Shown one piece after another: positions 43,998 to 51,710 of a stretch of 64,000 bases of DNA. The first letter of the stretch is position 1. Each line of letters starts with the position of its first letter. The stretch is taken from positions 1,674,001 through 1,738,000 of the forward strand of contig NC_021500.1 in assembly GCF_000410515.1 (NCBI RefSeq). Reading direction: 5' to 3'. This DNA comes from Enterobacter sp. R4-368 (lineage in GTDB: Bacteria > Pseudomonadota > Gammaproteobacteria > Enterobacterales > Enterobacteriaceae). Position numbers and translations under genes: made by a program. The notes below the pieces were generated by a model that made no database searches, was not told where the DNA came from, and was given only the letters and a program-made list of their open reading frames with translations.

Positions 43998-46052
43998 TTG
44001 TCTGTCACCTGGGCTTATCCGTGGAATGCGCCGCGTTCAGCTATCTCCAGCCCCTTGCTCACTCACGCTGAGCTGCACCGCCGTAATCGCCATATTGCGG
44101 CGGTGTCGCAGGCGCGTCAGGCACTGGCGCTCCAGCCGGAGTGCGTACGCGTTTCACTCACCCGAGCTGCGGATACGATAGAAAAAGAGCACGGTATGGC
44201 GCGGGCGGAGGCTTTTCTGTTGCATTTTTATCGCCGCACGCTGCCGAGGCTCAACGCGGTGGCGCAACGCTATCAACTGGATCATTTACAGCCGCGCGTC
44301 TCCAGAGCGGTGTTCAACGGCCATTTTGATACAGTTATCCAGCAGGGGCTGGCGCACCGCTTAGTCTCGCTGTTTACCCGCTACAACCAGTTACCGGATA
44401 TGAACAAAGCTCCTGTCGACAGGCTGGCAGCGGACATCGCCAATTTTATTCGCGGTGAACTGGCAGAGCACGACGACACAAGCGCAACGGAGCTGAAAAC
44501 GCTGCATCGCTGGTATCTGCACGCAGGCACCATCGCTTTGCAATTCAACGTCACTCCCCCGCACTGGCAGCGAGTAATGCAAAAAGTCGTCAGCACGGAA
44601 GATCTCGCCCCGGCGATCATGCGCCTGTTCAGCGAGCAGTGGTGGCGCGGGCATCTGCGCAAAGCCGCCGGGCAGTGGCGCGAACATTTGCACATTGCCC
44701 TCGGCAATGTCAGCAAGAAAAAACAGCCCTACGCCAGCGCGCAGTGTGTAACTGCCTGGCGCGAGCAAAAACGGCGTAATCGCGAGTTTCTTAAAAGCAT
44801 GGAGCTGGAAGATGAAGAGGGAAACCGCATTAGCCTTATTGATAAACACGACGGTTCGGTAGCCAACCCGGCAATCCGTCGCTGTGAGCTGATGACGCGC
44901 CTTCGCGGTTTCGAAACCATCTGCCAGAACCTTGGTTACGCAGGCGAGTTTTACACGTTAACCGCTCCCTCGGCCTGGCACGCAACAACGCGCGCGGGCT
45001 ACCGTAACCGGAAATGGAACGGCGCCAGCCCGGCGCAAACCCAGGCGTATTTCACCACGTTGTGGGCGCGTATCCGCGCGAAGCTGCACCGCAACGGCCT
45101 GCGCGTTTTCGGTATTCGCGTGGCAGAGCCGCATCACGACGGCACTCCGCACTGGCACCTGCTGCTGTTTATGCAGCCGCAGGAGGTTGCCCGCGTGCGC
45201 GAGATCCTGCGAGATTTCGCCTGCCAGCAAGACCGCCACGAGCTGTCCAGCGCGAAAGCGCAACGGGCACGCTTTCACGCCGAAACCATTGATGCACAAA
45301 AAGGCAGCGCGACCGGTTATCTGGCGAAATATATCGCGAAAAATATCGACGGCTATGCGCTGGACGGCGAAACCGACGTTGAGAGCGGCGCATTGCTGAA
45401 AGAGAGCGCCTGCGCGGTCTGCGCTTGGGCCGTACGCTGGCGCATCCGCCAGTTTCAGTTTATTGGCGGCGCGCCGGTCACCGTTTACCGCGAGCTACGC
45501 AAACTGGTCGATAACGATGCCGCGCGCGGATTAAGCGTGGAGTTTACGCAGGTGCATGAAGCCGCCGATCGCGGCGACTGGGCGGGTTATGTCAACGCGC
45601 AAGGCGGGCCGTTCGTCAAACGCGATGCGGTGCAGGTGCGCACTCTTTATGAAGCAGACGGCGATTTTAATCAGTATGGCGAAGAGACGCTGCGCGTACG
45701 CGGCGTGTATGACAGCGTAGCTGGAAGCGGATCGCCGCTGCTGACGCGGCTGAAAAAGTGGAAGATCGTGCCAAAGCGCGCGCAGGAAAACGTGCCGGAT
45801 ACCGCCCTTCCTTGGAGTTCTGTCAATAACTGTACGCCCTTCGAGCCCGATCAGCGGTTAAACCGCCGCCAGCGTCGGCAACTTACCGCCTGGCTGCGCA
45901 GCGATATTCTGCAGGCGCGCAAACGTACGCCAAAAAGCGTGCGCTGTACTGGCAGGAGTAGCAGGGAAATAGCTGGAAACACCGGGTTTAAAGCGCGAGC
46001 AGAAAGCCATAATGGTTTTCTTTATCAGCAACATAGTGATGGGAACAAATAA
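43998..46052 (+). CDS. P2 gpA-like replication initiation endonuclease
   Basis: Rolling-circle initiator that nicks the phage origin and becomes covalently joined through tyrosine. The 684-residue product begins at a TTG placed directly after the stop of the zinc-finger gene, with AGGAG seven bases upstream; no ATG fits. The metal-binding HUH-type motif PHWHLLLF lies near residues 382-389, and the paired tyrosines Y441 and Y445 in YLAKYIAKNIDGY match the spacing of the P2 gpA tyrosines. It is shorter than P2 gpA (761), and the last 40 residues look unlike the family, so a late frameshift is possible. Confidence 0.88.
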   Translation: MSVTWAYPWNAPRSAISSPLLTHAELHRRNRHIAAVSQARQALALQPECVRVSLTRAADTIEKEHGMARAEAFLLHFYRRTLPRLNAVAQRYQLDHLQPRVSRAVFNGHFDTVIQQGLAHRLVSLFTRYNQLPDMNKAPVDRLAADIANFIRGELAEHDDTSATELKTLHRWYLHAGTIALQFNVTPPHWQRVMQKVVSTEDLAPAIMRLFSEQWWRGHLRKAAGQWREHLHIALGNVSKKKQPYASAQCVTAWREQKRRNREFLKSMELEDEEGNRISLIDKHDGSVANPAIRRCELMTRLRGFETICQNLGYAGEFYTLTAPSAWHATTRAGYRNRKWNGASPAQTQAYFTTLWARIRAKLHRNGLRVFGIRVAEPHHDGTPHWHLLLFMQPQEVARVREILRDFACQQDRHELSSAKAQRARFHAETIDAQKGSATGYLAKYIAKNIDGYALDGETDVESGALLKESACAVCAWAVRWRIRQFQFIGGAPVTVYRELRKLVDNDAARGLSVEFTQVHEAADRGDWAGYVNAQGGPFVKRDAVQVRTLYEADGDFNQYGEETLRVRGVYDSVAGSGSPLLTRLKKWKIVPKRAQENVPDTALPWSSVNNCTPFEPDQRLNRRQRRQLTAWLRSDILQARKRTPKSVRCTGRSSREIAGNTGFKARAESHNGFLYQQHSDGNK

Positions 46053-46085
46053 TTATCGCTTCCCATTAATAATCAGCCTATGATA

Positions 46086-46101
46086 CTGTATAAACATACA
46101 G
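46086..46101 (+). promoter_or_regulatory. LexA (SOS) box
   Basis: CTGT-ATAAACAT-ACAG is a perfect CTGT-N8-ACAG LexA operator, 25 bp before the ATG of the next gene and overlapping its likely -10 region. It predicts DNA-damage induction. Confidence 0.82.
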
Positions 46102-46126
46102 TACAAGAAATTCATGAGAGGGATTC

Positions 46127-46312
46127 ATGGTCTCTGAGCGACTAAATCAGACTCAGCACAAGTGGGCATGCGTGCAATTCATTGCCGAGGTGTCTCTGCT
46201 GGCTAACTGCAAACCGTCCGATCTGAAACTGGCGCTGAGTCTGATTGCGGACCTGGCCAACAGCGAAAACGCTACCGATGAGGATGAAAACATTTTCTAC
46301 AAGGCCGAATAG
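46127..46312 (+). CDS. small SOS-controlled protein of unknown function
   Basis: A 61-residue protein, start ATG after GAGAGGG, with a helical Leu/Ala-rich middle (SDLKLALSLIADLANSEN) and an acidic C terminus. I do not recognise the family. It is the only gene between the LexA box and the first late promoter. In phage 186 the LexA-controlled gene is tum, an antirepressor of CI; by position this gene could do a similar job, or be an SOS modulator. That role is conjecture. Confidence 0.65.
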   Translation: MVSERLNQTQHKWACVQFIAEVSLLANCKPSDLKLALSLIADLANSENATDEDENIFYKAE

Positions 46313-46419
46313 CGCCCCGCCACGACCCTTCCCGGCAGTTAACGCTGCCCTTCTCTCGATGCGCCAGCGGCACTGCTGCCTGGTGCATTCGTGCTGTGCT
46401 TTTCTCCCTGCGCCCACCT

Positions 46420-46479
46420 GTTGTGCCAGCGCTTAACCAGCCCCGAAAGATAGCGTCCATCGCCTGCGGTCAGGAAACT
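46420..46479 (+). promoter_or_regulatory. Ogr-type late promoter 1 (X-lysis-R unit)
   Basis: GTTG-N14-CAGC dyad (46420-46441) followed by GATAGC and, 53 bp from the dyad start, GGAAACT. The same three elements recur at four other sites in the island. P2 Ogr binds a dyad of this kind centred about 55 bp upstream of late transcription starts. Confidence 0.65.
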
Positions 46480-46522
46480 TAACCATGGGGAAAAACCTTC
46501 CTGATGGAAAGAGACGCGAACG

Positions 46523-46726
46523 ATGAATGTGAAAACACAACAAGGCGATACCCTCGACCTGCTTTGCCTGCGTTATTACGGGCGCACCGCATCAGTGGTC
46601 GAAACAGTGCTCGCCGCCAACCCGGGGCTCGCCGATCTGGGCGTTATTTTGCCTTATGGCACCACGGTCAACCTGCCGGAAGTACAGACGCAAACCATTA
46701 AAGAGACGGTGAATCTATGGGGCTGA
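46523..46726 (+). CDS. tail protein X
   Basis: P2 gpX homologue of 67 residues, the exact P2 length; a LysM-like fold (GDTLDLLCLRYYGRT, ANPGLADLG, LPYGTTVNLP). Small baseplate/tail assembly protein thought to contact the central hub. It is the first gene of the late region and overlaps the holin start by ten bases. Confidence 0.9.
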   Translation: MNVKTQQGDTLDLLCLRYYGRTASVVETVLAANPGLADLGVILPYGTTVNLPEVQTQTIKETVNLWG

Positions 46727-46947
46727 CCATCGAAAAAGTCACCTCATCGCTGGCGTACTGGATAAGCGTGGCGCTGACCTTTTTCGGCGCCATGACACCG
46801 CAAGACTTTGCCGCCTATTTTGGCGCGCTGGGTGTTGCCGTCACCGTGGCGGTGAACTGGTACTACCGCCGCAAAAGCTATCTGTTCCTCCAGTCCTGCG
46901 CGTCAACCCAGGAGGTGATGAATGGGATTACCCGTAAAACGCTGTAG
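46717..46947 (+). CDS. holin (HP1/P2 type)
   Basis: A 76-residue membrane protein with two hydrophobic segments (about 10-27 and 33-50), then a basic tail with NWYYRRKSY. Size and place, before the endolysin, fit an HP1-family class II holin that permeabilises the inner membrane to time lysis. Overlaps the endolysin start by 26 bases. Confidence 0.82.
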   Translation: MGLTIEKVTSSLAYWISVALTFFGAMTPQDFAAYFGALGVAVTVAVNWYYRRKSYLFLQSCASTQEVMNGITRKTL

Positions 46948-47431
46948 CGCGGCGGCGGTGCTGGCGCTGGCGGTACTGCTGCCAGATTTCCGCTTACTGA
47001 AAACTTCACCGCAGGGGCTGGCACTGATTGCCGATCTTGAAGGTTGTCGCCTGCGCCCTTACCAGTGCAGCGCCGGGGTCTGGACATCCGGCATCGGTCA
47101 TACCGCAGGCGTCATACCAACGCGCGATATCAGTGAAAAAGAGGCGGCGAGCAACCTTGTCGCCGATGTATTACAGGTTGAGCGCAGACTGGCGCAGTGC
47201 GCACCGGTGGCGATGCCGCCGCAGGTGTATGACGCGGTGGTCAGCTTCGCCTTTAACGTTGGCAGCGGCGCGGCTTGCCGCTCGACACTGGTTTATTTCC
47301 TTAGCCAAAAGCAGTGGCGCCAGGCCTGCAATCAGCTGCCGCGCTGGGTGTTTATCGACGGTGTACGTAACCAGGGACTGGAAAACCGCCGCCAGCGCGA
47401 ACGCGCCTGGTGCCTGCAGGGGGCGCAATGA
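46922..47431 (+). CDS. T4-type lysozyme (GH24 endolysin)
   Basis: Murein hydrolase that opens the cell wall to release particles. The 169-residue product has a hydrophobic N-terminal segment (about 9-26) that may act as a signal-anchor. The GH24 catalytic region shows Glu40, Cys49 and Thr55, the exact spacing of Glu11/Asp20/Thr26 in T4 lysozyme, with cysteine replacing the aspartate. GIGHTAG and DAVVSFAFNVGSGAACRSTL are family signatures. It overlaps lysB by four bases (ATGA). Confidence 0.9.
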   Translation: MGLPVKRCSAAAVLALAVLLPDFRLLKTSPQGLALIADLEGCRLRPYQCSAGVWTSGIGHTAGVIPTRDISEKEAASNLVADVLQVERRLAQCAPVAMPPQVYDAVVSFAFNVGSGAACRSTLVYFLSQKQWRQACNQLPRWVFIDGVRNQGLENRRQRERAWCLQGAQ

Positions 47432-47841
47432 ATGCTCGTCTGATCGCCCTGTTGATCGCCTCGCTCGGCCTGCTGTGGCTGGTGCAGCAAAACTACTCGC
47501 TGAGCGCCTCGCTGGCGCAATCCCGCCAGCTTACGCGTGAGCAAAACAGCGCCATTACGCAGCTGAAAGCGCAACTGAACGCCGCCACCGCGTTGGCGGA
47601 CAAAAACCAGCAGGCGCAAGTGGCACTGCGCCTGCAACTGGATGCCGCCAGCACGCAAGCGGTGCGGCGCGAACAATCGATAACGAGGTTACTCAATGAA
47701 AATGACGCGTTTCGCCGCTGGTACAGCGCTGAGTTGCCTGATGCTGTGCGCCGGGTGCACCAGCGCCCCGCCTGCCCTTCCGCCGGTCACTGTTTACAAC
47801 AGTTGCCCGCTGGTCAGCCTGTGCCCGATGCCGGGAAGTAA
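47428..47841 (+). CDS. LysB/Rz-like spanin subunit
   Basis: A 137-residue inner-membrane protein: one N-terminal helix (about 4-20, RLIALLIASLGLLWLV), then a long coiled-coil (residues 25-90) and a Pro-rich end. This is the i-spanin layout of P2 LysB. The lysC gene is nested in another frame over its 3' half. Confidence 0.87.
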   Translation: MNARLIALLIASLGLLWLVQQNYSLSASLAQSRQLTREQNSAITQLKAQLNAATALADKNQQAQVALRLQLDAASTQAVRREQSITRLLNENDAFRRWYSAELPDAVRRVHQRPACPSAGHCLQQLPAGQPVPDAGK

Positions 47842-47986
47842 CCCACAAACTAACGGCGATTTGAGCGCCGATATCCGCCGACTGGAGCTTGCGCTGGCAC
47901 AGTGTGCGCTCCAGGTCGAAACCCTTAAACATTGCCAGGATGAGATCAATGCTAAAACCCAATACGCTACGCACCGCGCTGACTGA
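47696..47986 (+). CDS. LysC/Rz1-like outer-membrane spanin lipoprotein
   Basis: A 96-residue lipoprotein embedded out of frame in lysB. The signal peptide ends LCAGC (lipidated Cys21), followed by a Pro-rich start (APPALPPVTVYNSCPLVSLCP) and a short helical tail. It pairs with LysB to fuse inner and outer membranes at the last step of lysis. Its 3' end overlaps gene R by 38 bases. Confidence 0.87.
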   Translation: MKMTRFAAGTALSCLMLCAGCTSAPPALPPVTVYNSCPLVSLCPMPGSNPQTNGDLSADIRRLELALAQCALQVETLKHCQDEINAKTQYATHRAD

Positions 47987-48416
47987 CGCCGTGCCGGCGC
48001 TGCGCGATAACCCCTCAATGCTGCGCCTGTGGGTGGATAAAGGCAGTAACACCGCCACCCTCGCCAGCTCACTCTCTTTTGAAAAACAGTTCAGCCTCAA
48101 TGTCACCGTCAGCGGTTTTGCCGGTGATATCGATGCGCTGTTCGTACCGGTGATGGCGTGGCTTCGCGCTAACCAGCCCGACATCCTCACTACCGAAGCC
48201 GGTCGCAAAGGCAGCTTCAGCTGGTCGCTGGTGACGAACACCGACAACACCCAGGATTTGACGATGGTGCTGCAACTGACCGAGCGCACCAAAGTCACGG
48301 AAATCGACGGCGCGCTGCATGCCGAAACACTGCCGGAACCGCTGCCGCCCGCGTTCGTGACCCGCCCGACCGAGCTTTATATCAACGGTGAACTGGTGAG
48401 CCGCTGGCCGGCCTGA
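47949..48416 (+). CDS. tail completion protein R
   Basis: P2 gpR homologue of 155 residues (identical length), starting MLKPNTLRTALTDAVPAL and ending RPTELYINGELVSRWPA. In P2 it terminates or stabilises the top of the tail before head joining. The next P2 gene, S, is absent here. The start at 47949 is taken from the family; the frame is open further upstream. Confidence 0.93.
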   Translation: MLKPNTLRTALTDAVPALRDNPSMLRLWVDKGSNTATLASSLSFEKQFSLNVTVSGFAGDIDALFVPVMAWLRANQPDILTTEAGRKGSFSWSLVTNTDNTQDLTMVLQLTERTKVTEIDGALHAETLPEPLPPAFVTRPTELYINGELVSRWPA

Positions 48417-48426
48417 ATCGCCCGGC

Positions 48427-48486
48427 GTTGTGCCAAAAACCGGACAGCCCTGTCCGTTTTTCAACGCCCGTCACGCATAGGATGAT
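48427..48486 (+). promoter_or_regulatory. Ogr-type late promoter 2 (V-W-J-I unit)
   Basis: GTTG-N14-CAGC dyad at 48427-48448 with GGATGAT 53 bp from the dyad start. It overlaps a terminator-like stem (cggaca/tgtccg, then TTTTT, 48441-48462) that ends the R transcript. Confidence 0.55.
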
Positions 48487-48493
48487 TTCCGTT

Positions 48494-49129
48494 ATGAACA
48501 GACAACTCTCGCTTCAGGAACTGTCCCGCTTGCTGCGCAATATGATCCGCACCGGGATAATCGTTGATATCGATCTGAACAGCGGGCGCTGCCGGGTGCA
48601 GACCGGCGGCCTCGTAACACAATGGTTGCAGTGGTTAACCCACCGCGCCGGGCATTCACGGAGCTGGTGGGCACCTTCCATCGGCGAACAGGTGTTGCTG
48701 CTGGCGGTCGGCGGCGAGCTTGACACCGCGTTCGTGCTGCCGGGAATTTTTTCCGATGACAACCCGGCCCCTTCGGCATCCGCCGACGCCTTGCATGTCG
48801 CCTTTCCCGATGGCGCCGTCGTGGAATATGAACCGAGAACCAGCGCGTTAACGGTGAGCGGCATTAAAACCGCCACCATCAGCGCGTCGCAATCCCTTAC
48901 CGCTACCGTACCCGACGTGCGGGTGACCGCCACGACCCGCATCACGCTGGATACGCCGGAAGTGGTCTGCACCAACAAGCTCATCACCGGCACGCTGGAG
49001 GTACAAAAAGGCGGCACGATGAGCGGCAACATTGAGCACAGCGGCGGATCGCTCACTTCCAACGGCAAAGTGTTGCATACCCATAAACACCCCGGCGACA
49101 GCGGCGGCACAACAGGAGCGCCTTTATGA
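48494..49129 (+). CDS. baseplate spike protein V
   Basis: P2 gpV homologue, 211 residues as in P2. An N-terminal OB-fold hub (LLRNMIRTGIIVDIDL, WLQWLTHRAGHSRSWWAPSIGEQVLLLAVGG) is followed by a triple-stranded beta-helix. The apex motif HTHKHPGDSGG at the C terminus is the iron-binding needle tip that pierces the outer membrane. It overlaps W by four bases (ATGA). Confidence 0.96.
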   Translation: MNRQLSLQELSRLLRNMIRTGIIVDIDLNSGRCRVQTGGLVTQWLQWLTHRAGHSRSWWAPSIGEQVLLLAVGGELDTAFVLPGIFSDDNPAPSASADALHVAFPDGAVVEYEPRTSALTVSGIKTATISASQSLTATVPDVRVTATTRITLDTPEVVCTNKLITGTLEVQKGGTMSGNIEHSGGSLTSNGKVLHTHKHPGDSGGTTGAPL

Positions 49130-49473
49130 CAGTTCGTTACAGCGGGTTAAACCGCACCACCGGCAAGCGTCTTACCGACACCGAGCATATTCGCCAGAGC
49201 ATCAGCGACATTCTGCGCACGCCGATAGGCTCCAGAGTGATGCGCCGCGATTACGGCTCATTGCTGTTTGAGATGATCGACCAGCCGCAGACCCCGGCGC
49301 TGACGCTGCAAATTCAGGCCGCCTGTTACATGGCACTGTTGAAATGGGAGCCGCGCATTAGCGTTAGCGCGGTCACCACCGAGCGCCAGTTCGACGGCAA
49401 ATTACTGGTCAACCTGACCGCGCAACTCGCCAGCACCGGCGAGTCCCTTTCGTTAACCCTTCCAGTGAGTTAA
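49126..49473 (+). CDS. baseplate assembly protein W
   Basis: P2 gpW/T4 gp25-like, 115 residues as in P2. It contains the short EPR-like lysozyme-fold pattern with IRQSISDILRTPIGSRVMRRDYGS. It forms part of the inner baseplate ring from which the sheath grows. Followed by J after 4 bp. Confidence 0.95.
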   Translation: MTVRYSGLNRTTGKRLTDTEHIRQSISDILRTPIGSRVMRRDYGSLLFEMIDQPQTPALTLQIQAACYMALLKWEPRISVSAVTTERQFDGKLLVNLTAQLASTGESLSLTLPVS

Positions 49474-49477
49474 AACC

Positions 49478-50386
49478 ATGCCGATTATCGATCTTAGCCA
49501 ACTGCCGGCGCCGGATGTGGTCGAGGAGCTTGATTATGAGGCTATCCTCAACGACCGCAAAGCGACGCTGATTTCCCTGTTTCCCGCCGATGAACAAGAA
49601 GCGCTGGCGCGCACGCTGGCGCTGGAGTCCGAACCACTGACCAAATTTCTGCAAGAGAACGCCTACCGTGAAGTGATGTGGCGCAGCCGCGTTAACGAAG
49701 CGGCCCGCGCGGTGATGCTGGCCTACGCCGCCGGGAAGGATCTGGATGTGATGGCCGCCAACAGCAACACCGCGCGGCTGGTGGTTTCGCCCGCTGACGA
49801 GAGCACCATTCCGCCAACGCCGGCGGTGATGGAGTCTGACAAAGATCTGCGTCTGCGCGCGCAGCAGGCGTTTGAAGGGCTAAGCGTCGCCGGGCCGGAA
49901 GGCGCTTACGAATACCATGGTCGCAGTGCCGACGGGCGGGTTGCCGATATTTCGGTCATCAGCCCGAACCCGGCGTATATCACCATTTCCGTGCTCTCCC
50001 GCGAGGGGGACGGCCGCGCCAGCGATGAGCTGATCGCCATAGTGGATAAAGCCCTGAACGCCGAAGATGTGCGCCCGGTGGGCGACCGTGTGACGGTGCA
50101 AAGCGCGGAGATCGTGCCTTACCAGATTAACGCCACGCTCTACTTCTACCCCGGCCCGGAATCGGAACCGATTCGCCAGGCCGCTGAGCAGCAGTTAAAA
50201 GCCTATATCAACGCGCAACGGCGTTTAGGGCGCGATATCCGCCAGTCGGCGATTTATGCCGCGCTGCACGTTGAAGGCGTGCAGCGAGTGGAGCTGAGCG
50301 CGCCGCAAAGCGATCTGGTGTTGGCGAAAAATCAGGCCTCTTACTGCACCGCCTGGAGCATTAATGCCGGAGGCACCGATGAGTGA
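49478..50386 (+). CDS. baseplate wedge protein J
   Basis: P2 gpJ/T4 gp6-like, 302 residues, the P2 length, starting MPIIDLSQLPAPDVVEELDYE. A wedge component that links hub and fibres. Its end overlaps gene I by eight bases, consistent with coupled translation. Confidence 0.95.
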   Translation: MPIIDLSQLPAPDVVEELDYEAILNDRKATLISLFPADEQEALARTLALESEPLTKFLQENAYREVMWRSRVNEAARAVMLAYAAGKDLDVMAANSNTARLVVSPADESTIPPTPAVMESDKDLRLRAQQAFEGLSVAGPEGAYEYHGRSADGRVADISVISPNPAYITISVLSREGDGRASDELIAIVDKALNAEDVRPVGDRVTVQSAEIVPYQINATLYFYPGPESEPIRQAAEQQLKAYINAQRRLGRDIRQSAIYAALHVEGVQRVELSAPQSDLVLAKNQASYCTAWSINAGGTDE

Positions 50387-50987
50387 CGACCGTTTGTTGC
50401 CTGTTGGCTCATCCGTTCTTGAGGTGGCAGCGGCAAAAGCGGCGGCAGATATTGAGCGCGTGCCGGTGCCGCTGCGCACGCTGTGGGATCCGCAAACGTG
50501 CCCGGCGGAGCTGCTGCCTTACCTGGCATGGGCGCTCTCCGTCGATCGCTGGGACTTTAACTGGCCGGAAGCGACCAAACGCAAAGTGATTGCCGCTTCA
50601 TTCTTCGTTCATCAACACAAAGGCACGCGCAGCGCGCTACGCCGGGTGGTTGAGCCGCTCGGTTTTCTGATTGAGCTGCGCGAATGGTGGGAGGACAACG
50701 CCGAGCCGGGCACCTTTAAACTGGTGATTGGCGTCCAGGAGAATGGCATTACCGAGGAGATGTACCTTGAGCTGGAGCGGCTGATTAATGATGCCAAACC
50801 GGCGAGCCGCCACCTGACCGGGTTAAACATCAGCCTGAGCAGCAGCGGCGAGTTTTATGTCGGCGCCGGTTGCTATCTGGGTGAAGAGCTGACCGTTTAC
50901 CCTTACATGCCGGAAGAGATTGTTGTTGGCGGTGAATATTATCCGGCTTCAGCGGTTCACCTGATTGATGATGTCATCATCACTTAA
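50379..50987 (+). CDS. baseplate wedge/tail protein I
   Basis: P2 gpI-like, 202 residues, somewhat longer than P2 gpI (176). WDPQTCPAELLPYLAWALSVDRWDFNWPE and KRKVIAASFFVHQHKGTRSALRRVVEPLG are characteristic of the family. It connects the fibre to the wedge. The C terminus carries an added segment (YVGAGCYLGEELTVYPYMPEEIVVGG) that may adapt to these fibres. Last gene of the V unit, followed by a terminator. Confidence 0.93.
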   Translation: MSDDRLLPVGSSVLEVAAAKAAADIERVPVPLRTLWDPQTCPAELLPYLAWALSVDRWDFNWPEATKRKVIAASFFVHQHKGTRSALRRVVEPLGFLIELREWWEDNAEPGTFKLVIGVQENGITEEMYLELERLINDAKPASRHLTGLNISLSSSGEFYVGAGCYLGEELTVYPYMPEEIVVGGEYYPASAVHLIDDVIIT

Positions 50988-51004
50988 CCACGTAACATCA
51001 CACC

Positions 51005-51029
51005 AAACGGGCTGCGGCCCGTTTTTTTT
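51005..51029 (+). terminator. terminator 1 of the insulated late cassettes
   Basis: The stem acgggc/gcccgt with four-base loop and eight T lies directly after gene I. The same stem recurs at 52837 and 54695. Confidence 0.9.
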
Positions 51030-51038
51030 ACCCGCCTC

Positions 51039-51098
51039 GTTGTGCCAGCGGGCAGCCAACCCCGCCTGATAGCGTTCGCCTGTCGCTGAACGGAAAAT
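51039..51098 (+). promoter_or_regulatory. Ogr-type late promoter 3 (first fibre module)
   Basis: GTTG-N14-CAAC dyad (51039-51060), GATAGC at 51068 and GGAAAAT at 51092, 53 bp from the dyad start. It is located 45 bp before the first fibre gene. Confidence 0.7.
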
Positions 51099-51142
51099 GT
51101 CTTCTGTACTGATTCATCACCCAACAACCTGAGAGTTAACGC

Positions 51143-51710
51143 ATGACTGCAAAATTCTTTGCCATTCTGACCAATCAGGGGGCCGCGAAGCTGGCGAACG
51201 CCGCGTCGCTTGGCACAAAGCTTAACCTTACGCAGATGGCGCTCGGCGATGCCAACGGCGTACTGCCCACGCCCGATGCGGCGCAAACTCAACTGATTAA
51301 TCAGAAGCGAATTGCCCCGCTGAACCGCCTGTCCGTTGATCCAAATAACACCAATCAGATCATTGCCGAACAGGTGATCCCGGAAAACGAAGGCGGCTTC
51401 TGGATCCGCGAAATCGGCCTTTACGACGATGACGGCGTGCTGATTGCTATCGCCAACTGCCCGGAAACCTACAAGCCGTTGTTGCAGGAAGGCAGCGGAC
51501 GCACGCAGACGATTCGCATGGCGCTGATTGTTTCATCGACCGCAGCCGTGACGCTGAAGATTGACCCGTCGGTGGTGCTGGCAACACGTAAATACGTTGA
51601 TGATAAAGTTATCGAAGTAAAGGCCTATTCAGACGATCTGCTGAAACAGCATGTCGCCGCTTCTAACCCACATACACAATATGCACCGCTTGCCAGCCCG
51701 GTATTTAGCG
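51143..51710 (+). repeat. direct repeat copy 1 (5' part of H1)
   Basis: About 570 bp encoding the fibre N-terminal region; partner of 52962-53529. Similarity is highest at about 51425-51650. A recombination substrate that could delete or swap a fibre module. Confidence 0.85.

Noticed and set aside
47696..47986. lysC as a spurious frame inside lysB
   Set aside because: The out-of-frame overlap is the normal Rz/Rz1 arrangement, and the lipobox and Pro-rich region support a real gene.
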